64,000 bases of DNA, from the NCBI RefSeq assembly GCF_035594125.1, contig NC_087197.1, positions 7,672,110 through 7,736,109 of the forward strand. Direction: 5' to 3'. Within the stretch, counting starts at the first letter, position 1; every line of letters starts with the position of its first letter. Under the pieces are notes generated by a model, which was given only the letters and a program-made list of their open reading frames with translations, had not been told where the DNA came from and ran no database searches. Source of the stretch: Scylla paramamosain. Its lineage: Eukaryota > Arthropoda > Malacostraca > Decapoda > Portunidae. The position numbers were made by a program, and so were the translations under genes. Shown one piece after another: positions 36,901-51,368 of the stretch.

Positions 36901-38829
36901 GAATCCAAAACAAAATTACTAAAAACGTGTCTTTTCGGTGTTTTACGTAGAAAAACGCTAAAACGGATGCAAACCAACCAATATGAGGAAATAAAATGAC
37001 ATTATCAAAAAGGTATATTTTGAGTGTTTTTGAAATTGTTACCTAAAAAAACGCGAAAATGGATGTAAAGCACTCTACATTGTGAAGCAAAAGGACATTA
37101 CGAGAAACGTGTATAATGAGTGTTTTATAGTTTCACAAGAACTACAAGGCAAAAAACGCAAAAACTCTTGTATATAGAGAAGTTTCTTACATTCCAAAAT
37201 GCTGAAAATCTGGAACAACACTCTTAATTGAGAAACGGAACAATATTACTAAATGCGTGTATTTTGAGTGCTTTTCACATTCTTAGTTACCAAAACCCCA
37301 AATTGCATGCGAAACCAGCTTTATGTGTGAAAAAAATGACATTACCAGAAAAATGTCTTTTGAGTGTTTTTGAGCGTGTTAGGCAATAAAGCACTAAAAA
37401 GCAGGGCAATCACATTACATTGGAATAAAACCAATTTTTAACAAGAACTTGCCTTTAAGTGTATTTGAGCTCCTTATATACCAAAACACTAAAATGCATG
37501 GAAAATACACTTTATGGTGAAACAGAATAACATTACCAAAAACATGTATTTTGAGTGTTTTTGATCATGTTACCAATAAAAACGCTTAAATACATGCAAA
37601 AAACGCTATTTTTGGGAAATGAAAGGACATTACGAGAAACGTGTATTATGAGTGTTTTTAAGTTCATTAAGTACGAAAAAGGTAATAGCCACAAATTACA
37701 CTCTTTATTGAGAAAAAAATAAATAAATAAAAAAAAATACGATATTTTTTTTTCATTCTTATTCATCTTCACAGGTAACGAGGTGCCAAAATTCGGGCAA
37801 AGTTCAGGAAATTATATGAAATAAGAAACATTATCAAAAAAGTTAAATTTAGGTTTTTTTTCAGACTCTTATGTACCAAAAGTGCATGCAAAGCCACCTA
37901 TATGGGGAAATTAAACGTCTTTGCCAAAAAACTGTCTTATGAGTGTTTTTCAGCATGTTAGGAACCAACACGATAAAACCCAAGAAAGTCAATCTATATG
38001 GGAATCCAAAACAAAATTACTGAAAACGTGTCTTTTCGGTGTTTTACGTAGAAAACGCTAAAACGGATGCAAACCAACCAAAATGAAGAAATAGAATAAC
38101 ATTACCAAAAAGGTATAGTTTGAGTTTTTGAAATTGTTACCTACAAAAAACGCGAAAATGCATGGAAAGCACTCTATATTGGGAAGCAAATGGACATTAC
38201 GAGAAACGAGTATAATGAGTGTTTTATAGTTTCATAAGAACCACAAGGCAAAAACCGCAAAAACTCGTGTATATAAAGAAGTTTCTTACATTCCAAAATG
38301 CTGAAACTCATGAATTAGACTTTTAATTGAGAAACAGAAGTATCTTACCAAATGTGAGTATTTTTAGTGTTTTTCACATTCTTAGTTACGAAAATCCGAA
38401 ATTACAAGCGAAACTAGTTTTATGTGGGAAAAAATGACATTACCAGAAAAGTGTCTTTTGAGTGTTTTAGAGCGTGATATGCAACAAAGCACTAAAAAGC
38501 AGAACAATCACATTACATGGGAATAAAACCAACTTTTACCAAAAACATGCCTTTAAGTGTTTTTAACTCTTTACATAACAAAACGATAAAACGCATGCAA
38601 AACACCCTTTATGGAGAAACAAAATAACATTACTAAAAACATGAATTTAAGTGTTTTTGATGATGTTACCTATAAAAACGCTTAAATACATGTAAAGAAC
38701 CCTATGTTTGTGAAATGAATGGATATTACGAAAATTATGTATTATGAGAGTTTTTAGGTTCCTTAAGTACCAAAAAGCTAATACACTCAAATAACACTCT
38801 TTATAGAGAAAAAAAAAAAAAAAAAATAA

Positions 38830-39017
<188 letters not shown>

Positions 39018-40524
39018 AATTTTTTTTTTTTATTCATCTTCATAGGTACCGAGATGCTAGAATTCTGGCAAAATTCAGGGAAATTTCGTAAAGAAAAAAA
39101 ATTAACAAAAAAATAATAATTTTAGCTTTTTTCCGCAGTTATGTAACAAACCCTGAAGTGCATGCAAAGCCACCTCTATGGGAAAATTACACGACTTTAC
39201 CATAAACCTGTACCAGAAGTATTTTCAACAGGGTTACTGAAAACGAGTCTTTTCCGAGATTTACAAAGAAAAACGCTAAAACGGATGCAAACCAACCAAT
39301 ATGAAGAAGTAGAATAACATTACCAAAAATATATGTTTTGAGTGTTTTTAAGCGTGTTACCTACAAAAAATGCAAAAATGGATGGAAAGCACTCTATATT
39401 AGGAAACAAAAGAACATTACGAGAAATGAGAAAAAATGAGTGTTTAATAATTTCACAAGAACCACAAGGCAATAAACGCAAAAACTCGTGTATATAGAGA
39501 AGTTTCTTACATACCAAAATGATGAAATGCATGAATAACACTTTTAATCGAGAAACAGAACTACCTTACCAAATTGTGTATTTTGAGTATTTTTCACATT
39601 CTTAGTTACGAAATTGCCAAATTACATGCGAAACTACCTTTATGTGGGGAAAAAAAAATGACATTACCAGAAAAATGTCTTTTGAGTGTTTTTGAGCGTG
39701 ATATACAACAAAGCACTAAAAAGCAAAACAATCACATCACTTGAGAATAAAACCAACTTTTACGAAGAACTTGCCTTTAAGTGTTTTTTAACTCCTTACA
39801 TACCAAAACGTTAAAACGCATGTAAAACACCCTTTATGGACAAACAGAATAACATTACCAAAAATATGTATTTTGAGTGTTTTTGATCATGTTACCTATA
39901 AAAACGCTTAAATACATGTAAAGAACCCTATGTTTGTATAAGAAAAGGACATTACGAAAATCGTTTATTATGAATGTTTTTAAGTTCCTTAAGTACCAAA
40001 AAGCTAAAAGTCACAAATAACACTTTATAGAGAGAAAAAAAAAAAAAATTTGTTATTCATCTTCATAGGTACCGAGATACCAAAATTCTGGAAAAATTCA
40101 GGGAAATTTTGTAAAAAAAATCATTATAAAAAAATAATTTTAGCTTTATGCTTTAGCTTTATGTACCAAACCCTGAAGTGCATGCAAAGCCACCTATATG
40201 AAGAAATTACTCGACTTTACCAGAAACCTGTCTTATGAGTGTTTTTTTCAGCAATTTCAACAATATTACTGAAAACGTGTCTTTTCAGTGATTTACGTAG
40301 AAAACGCTAAAACGGATGTAAACCAACCAATATGAAGAAATAGAATAACATTACCAAAAAGATATATTTTGATGTGTTTTTGAGCTTGTTACCTACAAAA
40401 AATGTAAAAATGGATGGAAAGCACTTTATATTGGCAAAGAAAAGGACATTACGAGAAACGTGTATGAGTGTTTTATATTTTGAGAAGAACCACAAGGTAA
40501 AAAACTCAAAACTCGTGTACATAA

Positions 40525-40680
40525 AGAAGTTTCTGACATACCAAAAAGTTGAAACTCATGAATTTAAATTTGAAACAGAAATACTTTAGCAAATGTGTGT
40601 ATTAGGAAAGTTTCTTACATATCAAAATGCTGAAAATCATGAATAACACTTTTAATTAAGAAATAGAAAAACCTTATTAA
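40525..40680 (+). repeat. Half-E/F-start duplication, copy 3
   Basis: TTCT(G/T)ACATA occurs at 40531 and 40612. The spacing is 81 bp rather than 88 because this copy lost several bases after TGAATTTAAATTTG. Otherwise it is the same lineage marker as at 17231 and 33811. Confidence 0.75.
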
Positions 40681-43600
40681 TGCCTGTGTTTTGAGTTTTT
40701 TTTCACATTCTTAGTTACCAAAACCCCAAATTCCATGCAAAACTAGCTTTATGTGGGAAAACAAATGATATTACCAGAAAAGTGTCTTTTGAGTGTTTTT
40801 GAGCGTGTTAGGCAATAAAGCACTAAAAAGCAGGGCAATCACATTACATGGGAATAAAAACAACTTTTACCAAGAACTTGCCTTTAAGTGTTTTTGAGCT
40901 CATTACATACCAATACGCTAAAACTCATGCAAAACACCTTTTATGGAGAAACAAAATAAGATTACCAAAAACATATATTTTGAGTGTTTTTGATCATGTT
41001 ATCTATAAAAACGCTCAAATACATGCAAAGAACCTTATGTTTGCGAAACGAAAGGACACTACGAGAAATGTGTATTATAAGTGTTTTTAAGTTCCTTAAG
41101 TACCAAAAAGCTAAAACCCACAAATAAGACTCTTTATTTAGAAAAAAAAAGTAAGAAAATGAAAAAAATAGGATTTTTTTTTTTTGTTATTCATCTTCAT
41201 ATGTACCGAGATGCCAAAATTCAGGAAAAATTCAGGACTATTATATGATAAAAGAAAATTATCAAAAAAGTTAATTTTAGCTTTTTTTTCGGACTGTTAT
41301 GTACCAAACCCTAAATTGCATGCAAAGCGTCCTATATGAGGAAATTAAACGATCTTAAAAGAAATCTGTGTTTTGAGTGTTTTTTTCAGAATGTTAGGCA
41401 CCAAAACGATAAATAAATAAGGAACTCACTCTATATAGGAATTCAAAACAAAATTACTGAAAACGTGTCTTCTCAGTGTTTTACGTAGAAAAACGGTAAA
41501 ACGGATGCAAACCAACCAATAAAAAAAAAATAGAAAAACATTACCAAAAAGGCATATTTTGAGTTTTTCTGAGCTTGTTACCTACAAATAACATGAAAAT
41601 TGATGCAAAGCACTCTATATTAGGAAATAAAAGGACATTGCAAGAAAAGTGTATAATGAGTGTTTTATAGTTCAAAAGAACCAAAAGGCAAAAAACGCAA
41701 AAACATGTGGATATGGAGAAGTTTCCTAGATACCAAAATGCTGAAACTCATGAATAACATTCCTAATTGAGAAACAGAACAACCTTACTAAATGCGTGTC
41801 TTTTGAGAGCTTTTCACATTCTTAGTTACCAAAACCCCAAATTGCATGCGAAACCAGCTTTATGTGAGAAAAAAATGACATTATAAGAATAATGTCTTTT
41901 GAGTGTTTTTGAGCCTGATAGGCAATAAAGCACTAAAAAGCAGGGCAATCACATTACCTTTGAATAAAACCAATTTTTATCAAGATCATGCCTTTAAGTG
42001 TTTTTGAGCTCCTTATATACTAAACCGCTAAAACGCATGTAAAACAAACTTTATGGAGAAACAGAATAAAATTACCAAAAACATGTATTATGAGTGTTTT
42101 TGATCGTGTTATCTATAAAAACGCTTAAATACATGCAAAGAACCTTATGTTTGGGAAAGAAAAGGACATTACGAGAAACGTATATTATGAGTGTTTTTAA
42201 GTTTGTTAAGTACCAAAAACCTAAAATCCACTCTTTATTTAGAAAAATAAATAAATAAAAAAATTTAAAAATAGGAATTTTTTTTTTTATTCATCTTCAT
42301 AGGTACCGAAATGCCAAAATTCTGGGAAAATTCAAGGCAATTATATAAGAGAATATTATCAAAAAAGTTGATTTTAGCTTTTTTTTTGGACTGTTATGTA
42401 CCAAACCCTAAACTGCCTCTTATATAAGGAAATTAAACGACCTTACCAGAAATCTGTCTTTTGAGTGTTTTTCAGCATGTTAGGCACCAAAATGATAAAT
42501 AATAAGGAACTCACTTTATATGGGAATGCAAAACGAAATTACTGAAAACGTGTCTTCCCAGTGTTTTTCGTAGAAAAACGCTAAAATAAATGCAAACCAA
42601 CCAATATCAAGAAATAGAAAAAAACATTACCAAAAAGGTATATTTTGATTGTTTTTGAGCTTGTTACCTACAAAAAAAAAACGCTAAAATTGATACAATG
42701 CACTCTATATTGGTAAACAAATGGACATTGCAAGAAAAGTGTACAATGAGTGTATTATAGTTCAAAAGAACAACAAGGCAAAAAACGCAAAAACTCGTGT
42801 ATATGGAGAAGTTTCTTAGATACCAAAATGCTGAAACTCATGAATAACACATGAGAAACAGAACAACCTTACCAAATTCGTGTATTTTGAGTGTTTTTTC
42901 ATATTCTTAGTTACCAAAAACGCAAATTTTATTTCGAAACCAGATTTATGTGTCAAAACATGACATTTCCAGAAAAATGTCTTTTGAGTGTTTTTGAGCG
43001 TGATAGGCAATAAAGCACTAAAAAGTAGGGCAATCACTTTTCATTGGAATAAAACCAATTTTTTACCAAGAACTTGCCTTTAAATGTTTTTGAGCTCCTT
43101 ATATACCAAACCGCTAAAATGTATGCAAAACAAACTTTATGGAGAAACAGAATAACATTACCAAAAACATGTAATTTGGGTGTTTTTTATCATGTTATCT
43201 ATAAAAACGCTTAAATACATGCAAAGAACATTACGTTTTTGAAACAAAAGGACATTACGAGAAACGTGTATTATGAGTGTTTTTTTTAAGTTCCTTAATT
43301 ACCAAAAAGCTAAAACCCACAAATAACACTCTTTATTTAGAAAAAAAAATAGGATTTTTTTTTCATCTTCATAGGTACCGAGATGCCAAAATTCTGGGAA
43401 AATTCAGGAAAGTTATATGAACAAAAGAATATTATCAAAAAAGTTAATTTTAGCTTTTTTTTCGGACTGTTATGTACCAAACCCTAAAGTGCATGCAAAG
43501 TCTCCTATATGAGGAAATTGAACGACCTTACCAGAAATCTGTCTTTTGAGTGTTTTTCAGCATGTTAGGCACTAAAACGATAAATAATAAGGAACTCACT

Positions 43601-44205
43601 CTATATGGGAATCCAAAACAAAATTACTGAAAATGTATCTTCTCAGTGTTTTACATAGAAAAACGCAAAAACTCGTGTATATAAAGAAGTTTCTTAGATA
43701 CCAAAATGCTAAAACTCATGAATAACAATCTTAATTGAGAAACAGAACAACCTTAGTAAATGCGTGTAGTTTGAGTGTTTTTCATATTCCTAGTTAGCAA
43801 TACCCAAAATAGCATGCAAAATTAGCTTTATGAGGGAAAAAATGAAATGACCAGAAGTGTCTTTCAATTGTTTTTGAGCGTGTTAGGCAATGAAGTACTA
43901 AAAAGCAGGGCAATCACATTACATGGGAATAAAACCAACTCTTACCAAGAACTTGCCAATATGTGTTTTTGAGCTCCTTACATACCAAACCGCTAAAACG
44001 CATGGAAAACAAACTTTATGGAGAAATAAAATAACATTACCAAAAACATGTATTTTGAGTGTTTTTGATAATGTTATCTATAAAAACGCTTAAATACATG
44101 CAAAGAAACTTATGTTTGGGAAACGTAAGGATATTACGAGAAACGTGTATTATGAGTGTTTTTAAGTTCCTTAACTACCAAAAAGCTAAAATCCACAAAT
44201 AACAT

Positions 44206-44665
<460 letters not shown>

Positions 44666-47184
44666 AAAATGTGTTGAGTGTTTTTCAGCTTACGTACTAA
44701 AACGGTAAAACGCATGGAAAACACTGTTTGTGGAGAAAAAAAATACCAACAATGTGTATTTTGAGTTATCAGCGTAATAAGTAGTAAAACGCCAAAATGC
44801 ATGCAGAGCGCCTATATGAAGTAACGAAACGACATTTCCAAAAACTTGTCATTTAGGTGTTTTTTTTTTTTTTAGGGTATTAGGCACCAAAACGTTAAAA
44901 AAAAAAACATGGAAAATACCCTATATAGGAAAATGAAACAACTTCAACAAAATCGTGTACTTTGTGTGCTTTTGAGCTTCTTACGTAACAAAACGATAAC
45001 TAAACTAAACAAAAACTTGTGTTTGAGTGTTTTTGAGTTTGTTAGATAAGTAATCGCCAAAATGCATGCAAAGTTTCATATATGGAGAAAAGAAAAGATA
45101 TTAACGCTATTTTTCAGCTTTTTCTGTAACGAAACGCTAAAACACGTAAATACAATTCTATATGAAGAAACAGAACATCATTACGAAAAACGTGTATTAT
45201 GGGTGCTTTTCCCCATGTTAGGGACCAAAACGCCAAAATACATATAAAGCATCCTTTATGAAGAAACAGAACGACATGATCACAAACATGTATCATGAAT
45301 ATTTTTGAGTTTGTGAGTTATCAAAACGCCAAAGTACATGCAAAGCACCCTACAGAAGAAGAAAAAAAAAAATTACCAAAAACATATCTTTTGAGTGTTT
45401 TTCAGCTTCGTACGTACCGAAACTCTAAAAGGGATTGAAAACGCACTTTACTGAGAAATAGAACATTAAAAAAAAACGTGTGTTTTAAGTGTTTTTAAGT
45501 TAGGTACGAAAACGACAGAATGCATGTAGAATACCTTGTCTGGAGTAACTAAAAGATAGTACCTGCAACGTGCCATTTGGAAATTTTCCAGCAAATTAGG
45601 CAACAAAAAGCTAAAAAGCATGGAAATAGCTCTATATGAGAAAAAAACAACAACATTGTCAAAAACCTTTCTTTTTAGTGTTTTTGAGAGTACAAAACAC
45701 TAAAATGTGAGCAAAGAAACATTTATGGGAAATTTTAGCAAAAAAGTTCTTATCTCAGTCTTTTAACTTGTTAGGTACCCATATTGCCCCATAAACCCCA
45801 TATTGCATGCAAAGGACCCTATTTGAGGAAACGAAACGATATTAACAGAAACGTGTATTATGAGTGTTTTTATTTATTTATTTTTTTTTATGTACCAAAA
45901 AACTTTAACAAAAACTTTAACAAAACCATTAGCAAAACATCACCAGAAACTTGTCATTTAGGTGTTTTGAGCATATTAGGCAGCAAAACGCTTAAAAAGC
46001 AAGGAAAACACCCTATATGGGAAAACGAGATAACCTTAACAAAATCGAGTGTTTTTGAGCTTCTTACGTAACAAAACGATAAAAGATGTCCGAAACAATA
46101 TTAGCAAAAACGTATGTTCTGAAATTTTTTTAGCTTGTTAGGTAACAAAACGCCAAAATGTATGCAAATTACCCTATATAGGTAAGTGAAACGATATTAA
46201 CATAAAGGTGTATTATGTCTTTTTCAGCTTCATAGATACCAAAGTCTAAAACACGTAAATAATACTATATTTGCAGAAACAAAACAACATTACCAAAAGC
46301 GTACTTTATGAGTTTTTTCTCCATGATAGATACCAAAACGCCTAAAAGCATAGTGAACACCATACATAAAGAAACAGACCAACATTACGAAAAACTTGTA
46401 TGCTGAGTGTTTTTGAGCTTGTTAGATACAAAAACACCAAAGTGAATGCAAGACAACCTGTATAGGAAAAGCAATCAATATTAACAAAAACTTGTCTTTT
46501 GAGTGTTTTTCAGTTTCTTACGTACTAAAACTCTAAAACGCATGAAAAACACCCTTTATGGAGAAAGAGGACATTACTATAAACGTGTTTTTTGAGAGTT
46601 TTCCCGATCATTAGCTACCAAAACGCCAAAATGCAGACAGCACACTATTTGATGTAAAGAAATTATATTACCGGAAACGTGTCATTTGAGTGTTTTGAGC
46701 ATAATAGAAACCAACCCCAACAAAAAAAATATATACATATATAATATCGAAAACGTGTCTTTTGAATGTTTTTGAGTTTCTTACGTACCAAATTTCTAAA
46801 AAGCGTGCAAAACATCCTTTATGGTGAAATAGAACATTACCAAAAATGTGTGTTTTGAGTCTTTTTGAGCTTGTTGGGTACGAAAACGCCAAAATGCACA
46901 CAAATTAACGGACATTGACAAACTAAAAGTTATTAAGAAAAAATATTATTATGAGTGTTTTTTAACTTCTTATGTACGAAAACACTAAAACACGTGAATA
47001 TCACTCTATATGGAGAAAAAAGCATTAACCAAAAAAATGGGTGTTTTCCTCATGTTAGGTACGACAATCTACACAGAATACCATATATGAAAAACAGAAA
47101 AACATTACCAAAAACGTATACTATAAGTGTTTTTGAGCTTCTTAGGTAATAAAATACTGAAACACGTGATTAGTACATATATTA

Positions 47185-47606
47185 AGGCGTTTTGGTTTCT
47201 AAAAAGCTGGAAAACGCTTAAATCATACGTTTTTGGTAATGTCTCCCGATAAAGGCTATTTATCGTTTTAGCATTTTGGAACGTAAGAAGCTCAAAAACA
47301 CTCAAAAGACACCATTTTGATAATGTTGTTTTGATTTCTATATAGAGTGCCTTCCATGCTCTTTAGAGTTTTGGTGCTAACGTTGAAAAGCACCGAAATA
47401 AAATGAAATGGATGAATTTTTGCGTGTTGGTACGTAATAAGCTTAAAAACATTCAAAATACACGTTTTTGGCAATAATATTTTGTTTCTCCATGAAGTTT
47501 CTTTTCCCTGCATTTTAGTGTTTTGGTACGTAAACAGCTGAAAACATTCAAAAGACACGTTTTGTTTCTCCCGTATAGCTTACTTTGCATGCACTTTGGC
47601 GTTTTC
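47185..47606 (-). repeat. Inverted stretch inside divergent island
   Basis: From AAGGCGTTTTGG to CTTTGGCGTTTTC the monomers read in reverse (AAAACGC motifs become GCGTTTT, and GAGTGTTTTT becomes AAAAACACTC). The right joint lies in the 12-bp perfect palindrome GTTTTCGAAAAC (47601-47612), a plausible fold-back point. Confidence 0.8.
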
Positions 47607-49140
47607 GAAAACACTATTAATACATGTTTTTGTACCCTATATGAGGAAAGGAAACGCGATTTCCAGAAAAGTGCCTTTGGAATGTTTATTGGCGTGCTAG
47701 GCACCAAAACGCTAAAAAGCATGGAAAGCACCCTATAAAGGAAAACAAAACAACTTTACCATAAACGTGTGTTTTCATTATTTTTTACTTTCTTACGTAC
47801 CGAAACGCTAAATCGCATGAAAAAGAAAAAAACGGAGAAATAATATCAAAAACAAATATTTCGAGTGTTTCTGAGTTAGTTAAGTAGAAAAACGCCAAAA
47901 TGCATATATAATATCTTAAATGGGAAAATGAAAAGACGTTATTAAAATGTGTACTATTGGTGTTTTTTTTTTTTTTACTTATTAGATACGAAGTCGCTAA
48001 AATGCATGAATAACACTCTATATGAAATAACATTACCAAAAACGTAAATTTTCAGTGTTTTCACATTGTTATGAATCAAAACGCCATAATGCATGTAAAG
48101 CCCCCTATTTGGGGAAAGGAAACGAGATTTCAGAAACGTATCTAAAATGTGTTCTTCAGCGTGTTAGGCACAAAAATGCTAAAAAGCATACAAATCACCT
48201 GATATGGGAATACAAAACAACATTAAGAAAACGTTTCTTTTGAGTGTCCTACGTACCAAAACGATAAAAAAAAAACATAGAAAACATCCTTTATGGAGAA
48301 ACAGAATAACATTACCAAAAACAAGTATTTTGAGTGTTTTGTAAGATTGTTACGTAAAAAACGCCTAAATGAATCGAAAATACCCTATATGGGAAAAATG
48401 AAGTCATTACGAGAAACGTGTATTATGAGTGTTTTTGACCTTCTTAGTATCAAAAGGGTAAAACGCATGAATAACACCCTATATGGAGAAATAGATATAT
48501 GAAATGACATTAAAAACGCATGAAAATACCCTATATAGAGAAACAGAATACATTTACCAAAAACGTGTATTTTGAGTGTCTTTTGAGCGTATTATGTACA
48601 AAATCGCCTATCATCAAACAAAACACCCTGCATATGGAAATGAAAGGACATTACGAGAAACGTTTATGTTATTTTTTTTTATTACTTTCTTAAGTACCAA
48701 ATCAGTAAAAAGCTTCAATAGTGCTCTGAAGAAAAAAAACAACCTTACCAAAAACGTGTATTTTTTTACATTGATAATTACCAAAACGCCAACATGCATG
48801 TAAAGCAACCTATATGAAGAAACGAAACGAAATCACTAGAAACTTGTCTTTTGTTATTTTTTTCTGCGTGTTAGGCACCAAATCAGTAAGAAGCAACGAA
48901 ATCACCCTATAGGAGAATACAAAACAACATTACTAAAACGTGTCTTTGGAGTGTTTTTTTTTAGGTTCTTACGAACTAAAATGTCAAAATGCATGCAAAC
49001 ACCCTGTTAGGTACCAAAGCACCAAAAAGACCCTATATGAGGAAATGAAAGGACATAACAAAAAACGTGTATTATGAATTTTTTTTTTTTTCTAGCTTCT
49101 TAGGTACCAAAACACTAAAATAAATTAGTAGCACACTGTA

Positions 49141-50550
49141 TGGAGAAAGAGAAACAAATTACCAAAATCGTGTAATTTGAATGTTTTTCACATTGTCAGG
49201 TAGCAAAACACCATAATGCTTGCTCGCTATACGAGAAAATTTAACAATAATGTAAGAAATGTGTTTTTATGTGTTTTTCACATAAATGCTATATAGCATA
49301 GAAAGCACCTTATATAGAAATGCAAAATAATAAGCATGTCTTTTAAGTGTTTTAAACTTTTTACGTACCAAAACGCTAAAACACGTGCAACAAACACGAA
49401 TAACCTTACCAAATAGAAAAACCTTATCAAAAACGTGTATTTTGAGTCTTTTTGAGTCTGTTACGTACATCATATTAAAAATGCATGTAAAGCACCCTGT
49501 ATGGGGAAACGATAGAACATTACGAGAAACGTGCATTGTCAGTGTTTTGAGTCTCTTAGGTACCAAACACTAAACCGCTTGAATGAAAATTGAATATATC
49601 CTATATTTCTTAATAGAGAAACAGAACATCACCAAAAACGTGTTTTTATTATTTTTTTTTTTTTTTACCTTGTTATGTACCAAAACGTCAAAATACATAC
49701 GAAGCATCCTATATGGGGAAATAGAAAGACATTAGGAGAAAAAAGTTTTATTAGTGTTTTTGAGCTTCCTAAGTACCAAAACGCTAAAACGCATGAATAG
49801 CACCCTATATAGAGAAAAAGAACAACATTACCTGAAACCTTTATTTTGAGCGTTTCTCATATTATGTAGCAAAACATCATAATGCATGCAGATCTCTATA
49901 TGAAGAAGCAAAACTATATTACAGGAAACTTGAGTGTTAGGAATCAAAATGCTAAAAAGCATTGAAAGCACCCTATTTGGCAATATAAAATAACATTACC
50001 AAGAAAGTATCTTTAGAGTGTTTTTGACCTTCTTACGTGCGAAATCGCTGAAACGCATGCAAAACAACCTTTATGGAGAAACAGAATAACATTACCAAAA
50101 ACTTGTATTTTGATTGTTTTTGTGCTTGTTAAGTACAAAAATGCCAAATTACACGCAAAGCATCCCACATGGAGAAAACAAAGGACATTACGAGAAAAGT
50201 GTATTATGAGAGATTTTGAGCTTTTTAGGTACCAAGACTCAAAAACACATGATTAACACTTTATATGGAAAAACAACTCTACCGAAAACTTTTACTTAAA
50301 CTCTTTTTCATATTGTTAAGTACCAAAAGTCAAAATACATTGGAAGCCCCCTTTATCGGGAAACGAAACGACATTATCATCAACGTGCCTTTTGAGTGTT
50401 TTTCAACGTGTTAGACACCAGAACGCTAAAAAACATGGAAAGCACTCTATAAAGGAATACAAAACAACATTACTAAAAACGTGTTTTATAGGTTCTTATG
50501 TACAGAAACGCTAAAACCCATGCAAAACACCCTTTATGGAGAAGCGAAAT
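49141..50550 (+). repeat. Segmental duplicate of island A
   Basis: Matches 7367-8820 in order and nearly base by base, starting at GGAGAAAGA and ending at GAAGCGAAAT. Differences are scattered substitutions and small indels, for example loss here of a CGCGTGTTAGGCACG segment near 49280. The match continues into the LINE fragment, so satellite and LINE were copied together. Confidence 0.88.
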
Positions 50551-51180
50551 AAATATTTCGTTGATAAATTACATTCAGGAAAGTTAGGGAACATCCCTTA
50601 CAGAAGAAAAAGATCGCAGAAGAATGATCCTAAATGGATGACTGAGGTTAAAACACTACATTGGGCGAAGGAGAAGTATATATGAGATTAAAGACAGGGG
50701 AAGTGGTTTTAAGGCCATAATATAATGAATTAGAGATTAGTAAAATTGTGAGCGAGTATTTTTTAATTGTCTTTTCCCAGGAAAACATGCAGGATTTGCC
50801 GAATAGTGAGAAGATATTTAGAGTAGAAGAGGATGAGAAGCTGACAGATATTACCATAACTAAAAGAGATAGTGGAACAGGAGATAGATAAGTTGAAAAG
50901 TTCAAGTCACCAGGACCAGATGAAATATATTCCACAGTATTTAAGGAAAGGAAAAAGGTTATAAGTAATCTGTTAGTTTCTGTCCTTAGGAAATCACTTT
51001 AGTCATGTGAGGTATCGGTAATTCGGAGGCAGGCGAATATAGTACCTACCTTTAAGAAAGGAGATAAAACTTTAACGTCTAACCTGTCAGCTTAACTTCT
51101 GTTGAATGTAAAATAATGGAGTCAATAATAGCAGATTCTTCTTGCAGATTTACTTATTTCTTATGTTCTTATGTTCTTAT
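50551..51180 (+). mobile_element. Decayed LINE fragment B
   Basis: Sister of fragment A: the same start (AAATATTTCGTTGATAAA), the NEYF-type region and the SPGPDEI motif at 50907-50927. It lacks about 190 bp that A keeps (after GTGGTTTTAAGG) but continues further beyond SPGPDEI, into a region with FKKGDK (51051-51068) and a MESIIAD-like piece, where A has a deletion. It ends with about three copies of TTCTTATG (51157-51180), possibly the element's 3' microsatellite-like end or a secondary expansion. Frames are broken throughout. Confidence 0.8.
50740..51140 (+). pseudogene. LINE reverse transcriptase remnant, sister copy
   Basis: Readable in pieces across at least three frames: EISKIV-EYFL, LPNSEKIFRVEEDEKLTDI, SPGPDEIYSTVFKE, then FKKGDK and a PVSLTSVECKIMESIIAD-type stretch that corresponds to the conserved NYRPVSL..KIME region of LINE reverse transcriptases. 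No YADD active site remains. Confidence 0.75.
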
Positions 51181-51276
51181 TACCAAAAGCGTGTATTTTC
51201 AGTGTTTTTCAGCTATTACGTGAAAAAAAATGCCAAAATGCATGCAAAGCACCCAATATGAAGAAAAAGAGCGACA

Positions 51277-51368
51277 TTACGAGAAACGTGCATTATGAGT
51301 GTTTTTAAGATTCTTAGGTACCAAAACGCTGAAACTCATGAATAACACTCTTAATTGAGATAGAGAGC
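51277..51368 (+). repeat. Simple E monomer, second instance
   Basis: TTACGAGAAACGTGCATTATGAG runs through TTAAGATTCTTAGGTACC to CTGAAACTCATGAATAAC without the roughly 50-bp extra half found in other HOR E monomers. It is the counterpart of 9630-9725 and sits at the same place relative to the LINE fragment. Confidence 0.75.

Noticed and set aside
51157..51180. TTCTTATG repeats as an independent microsatellite or SINE
   Set aside because: Only about three copies, placed exactly at the end of LINE fragment B, and no tRNA-like promoter boxes seen. Treated as part of the fragment end.
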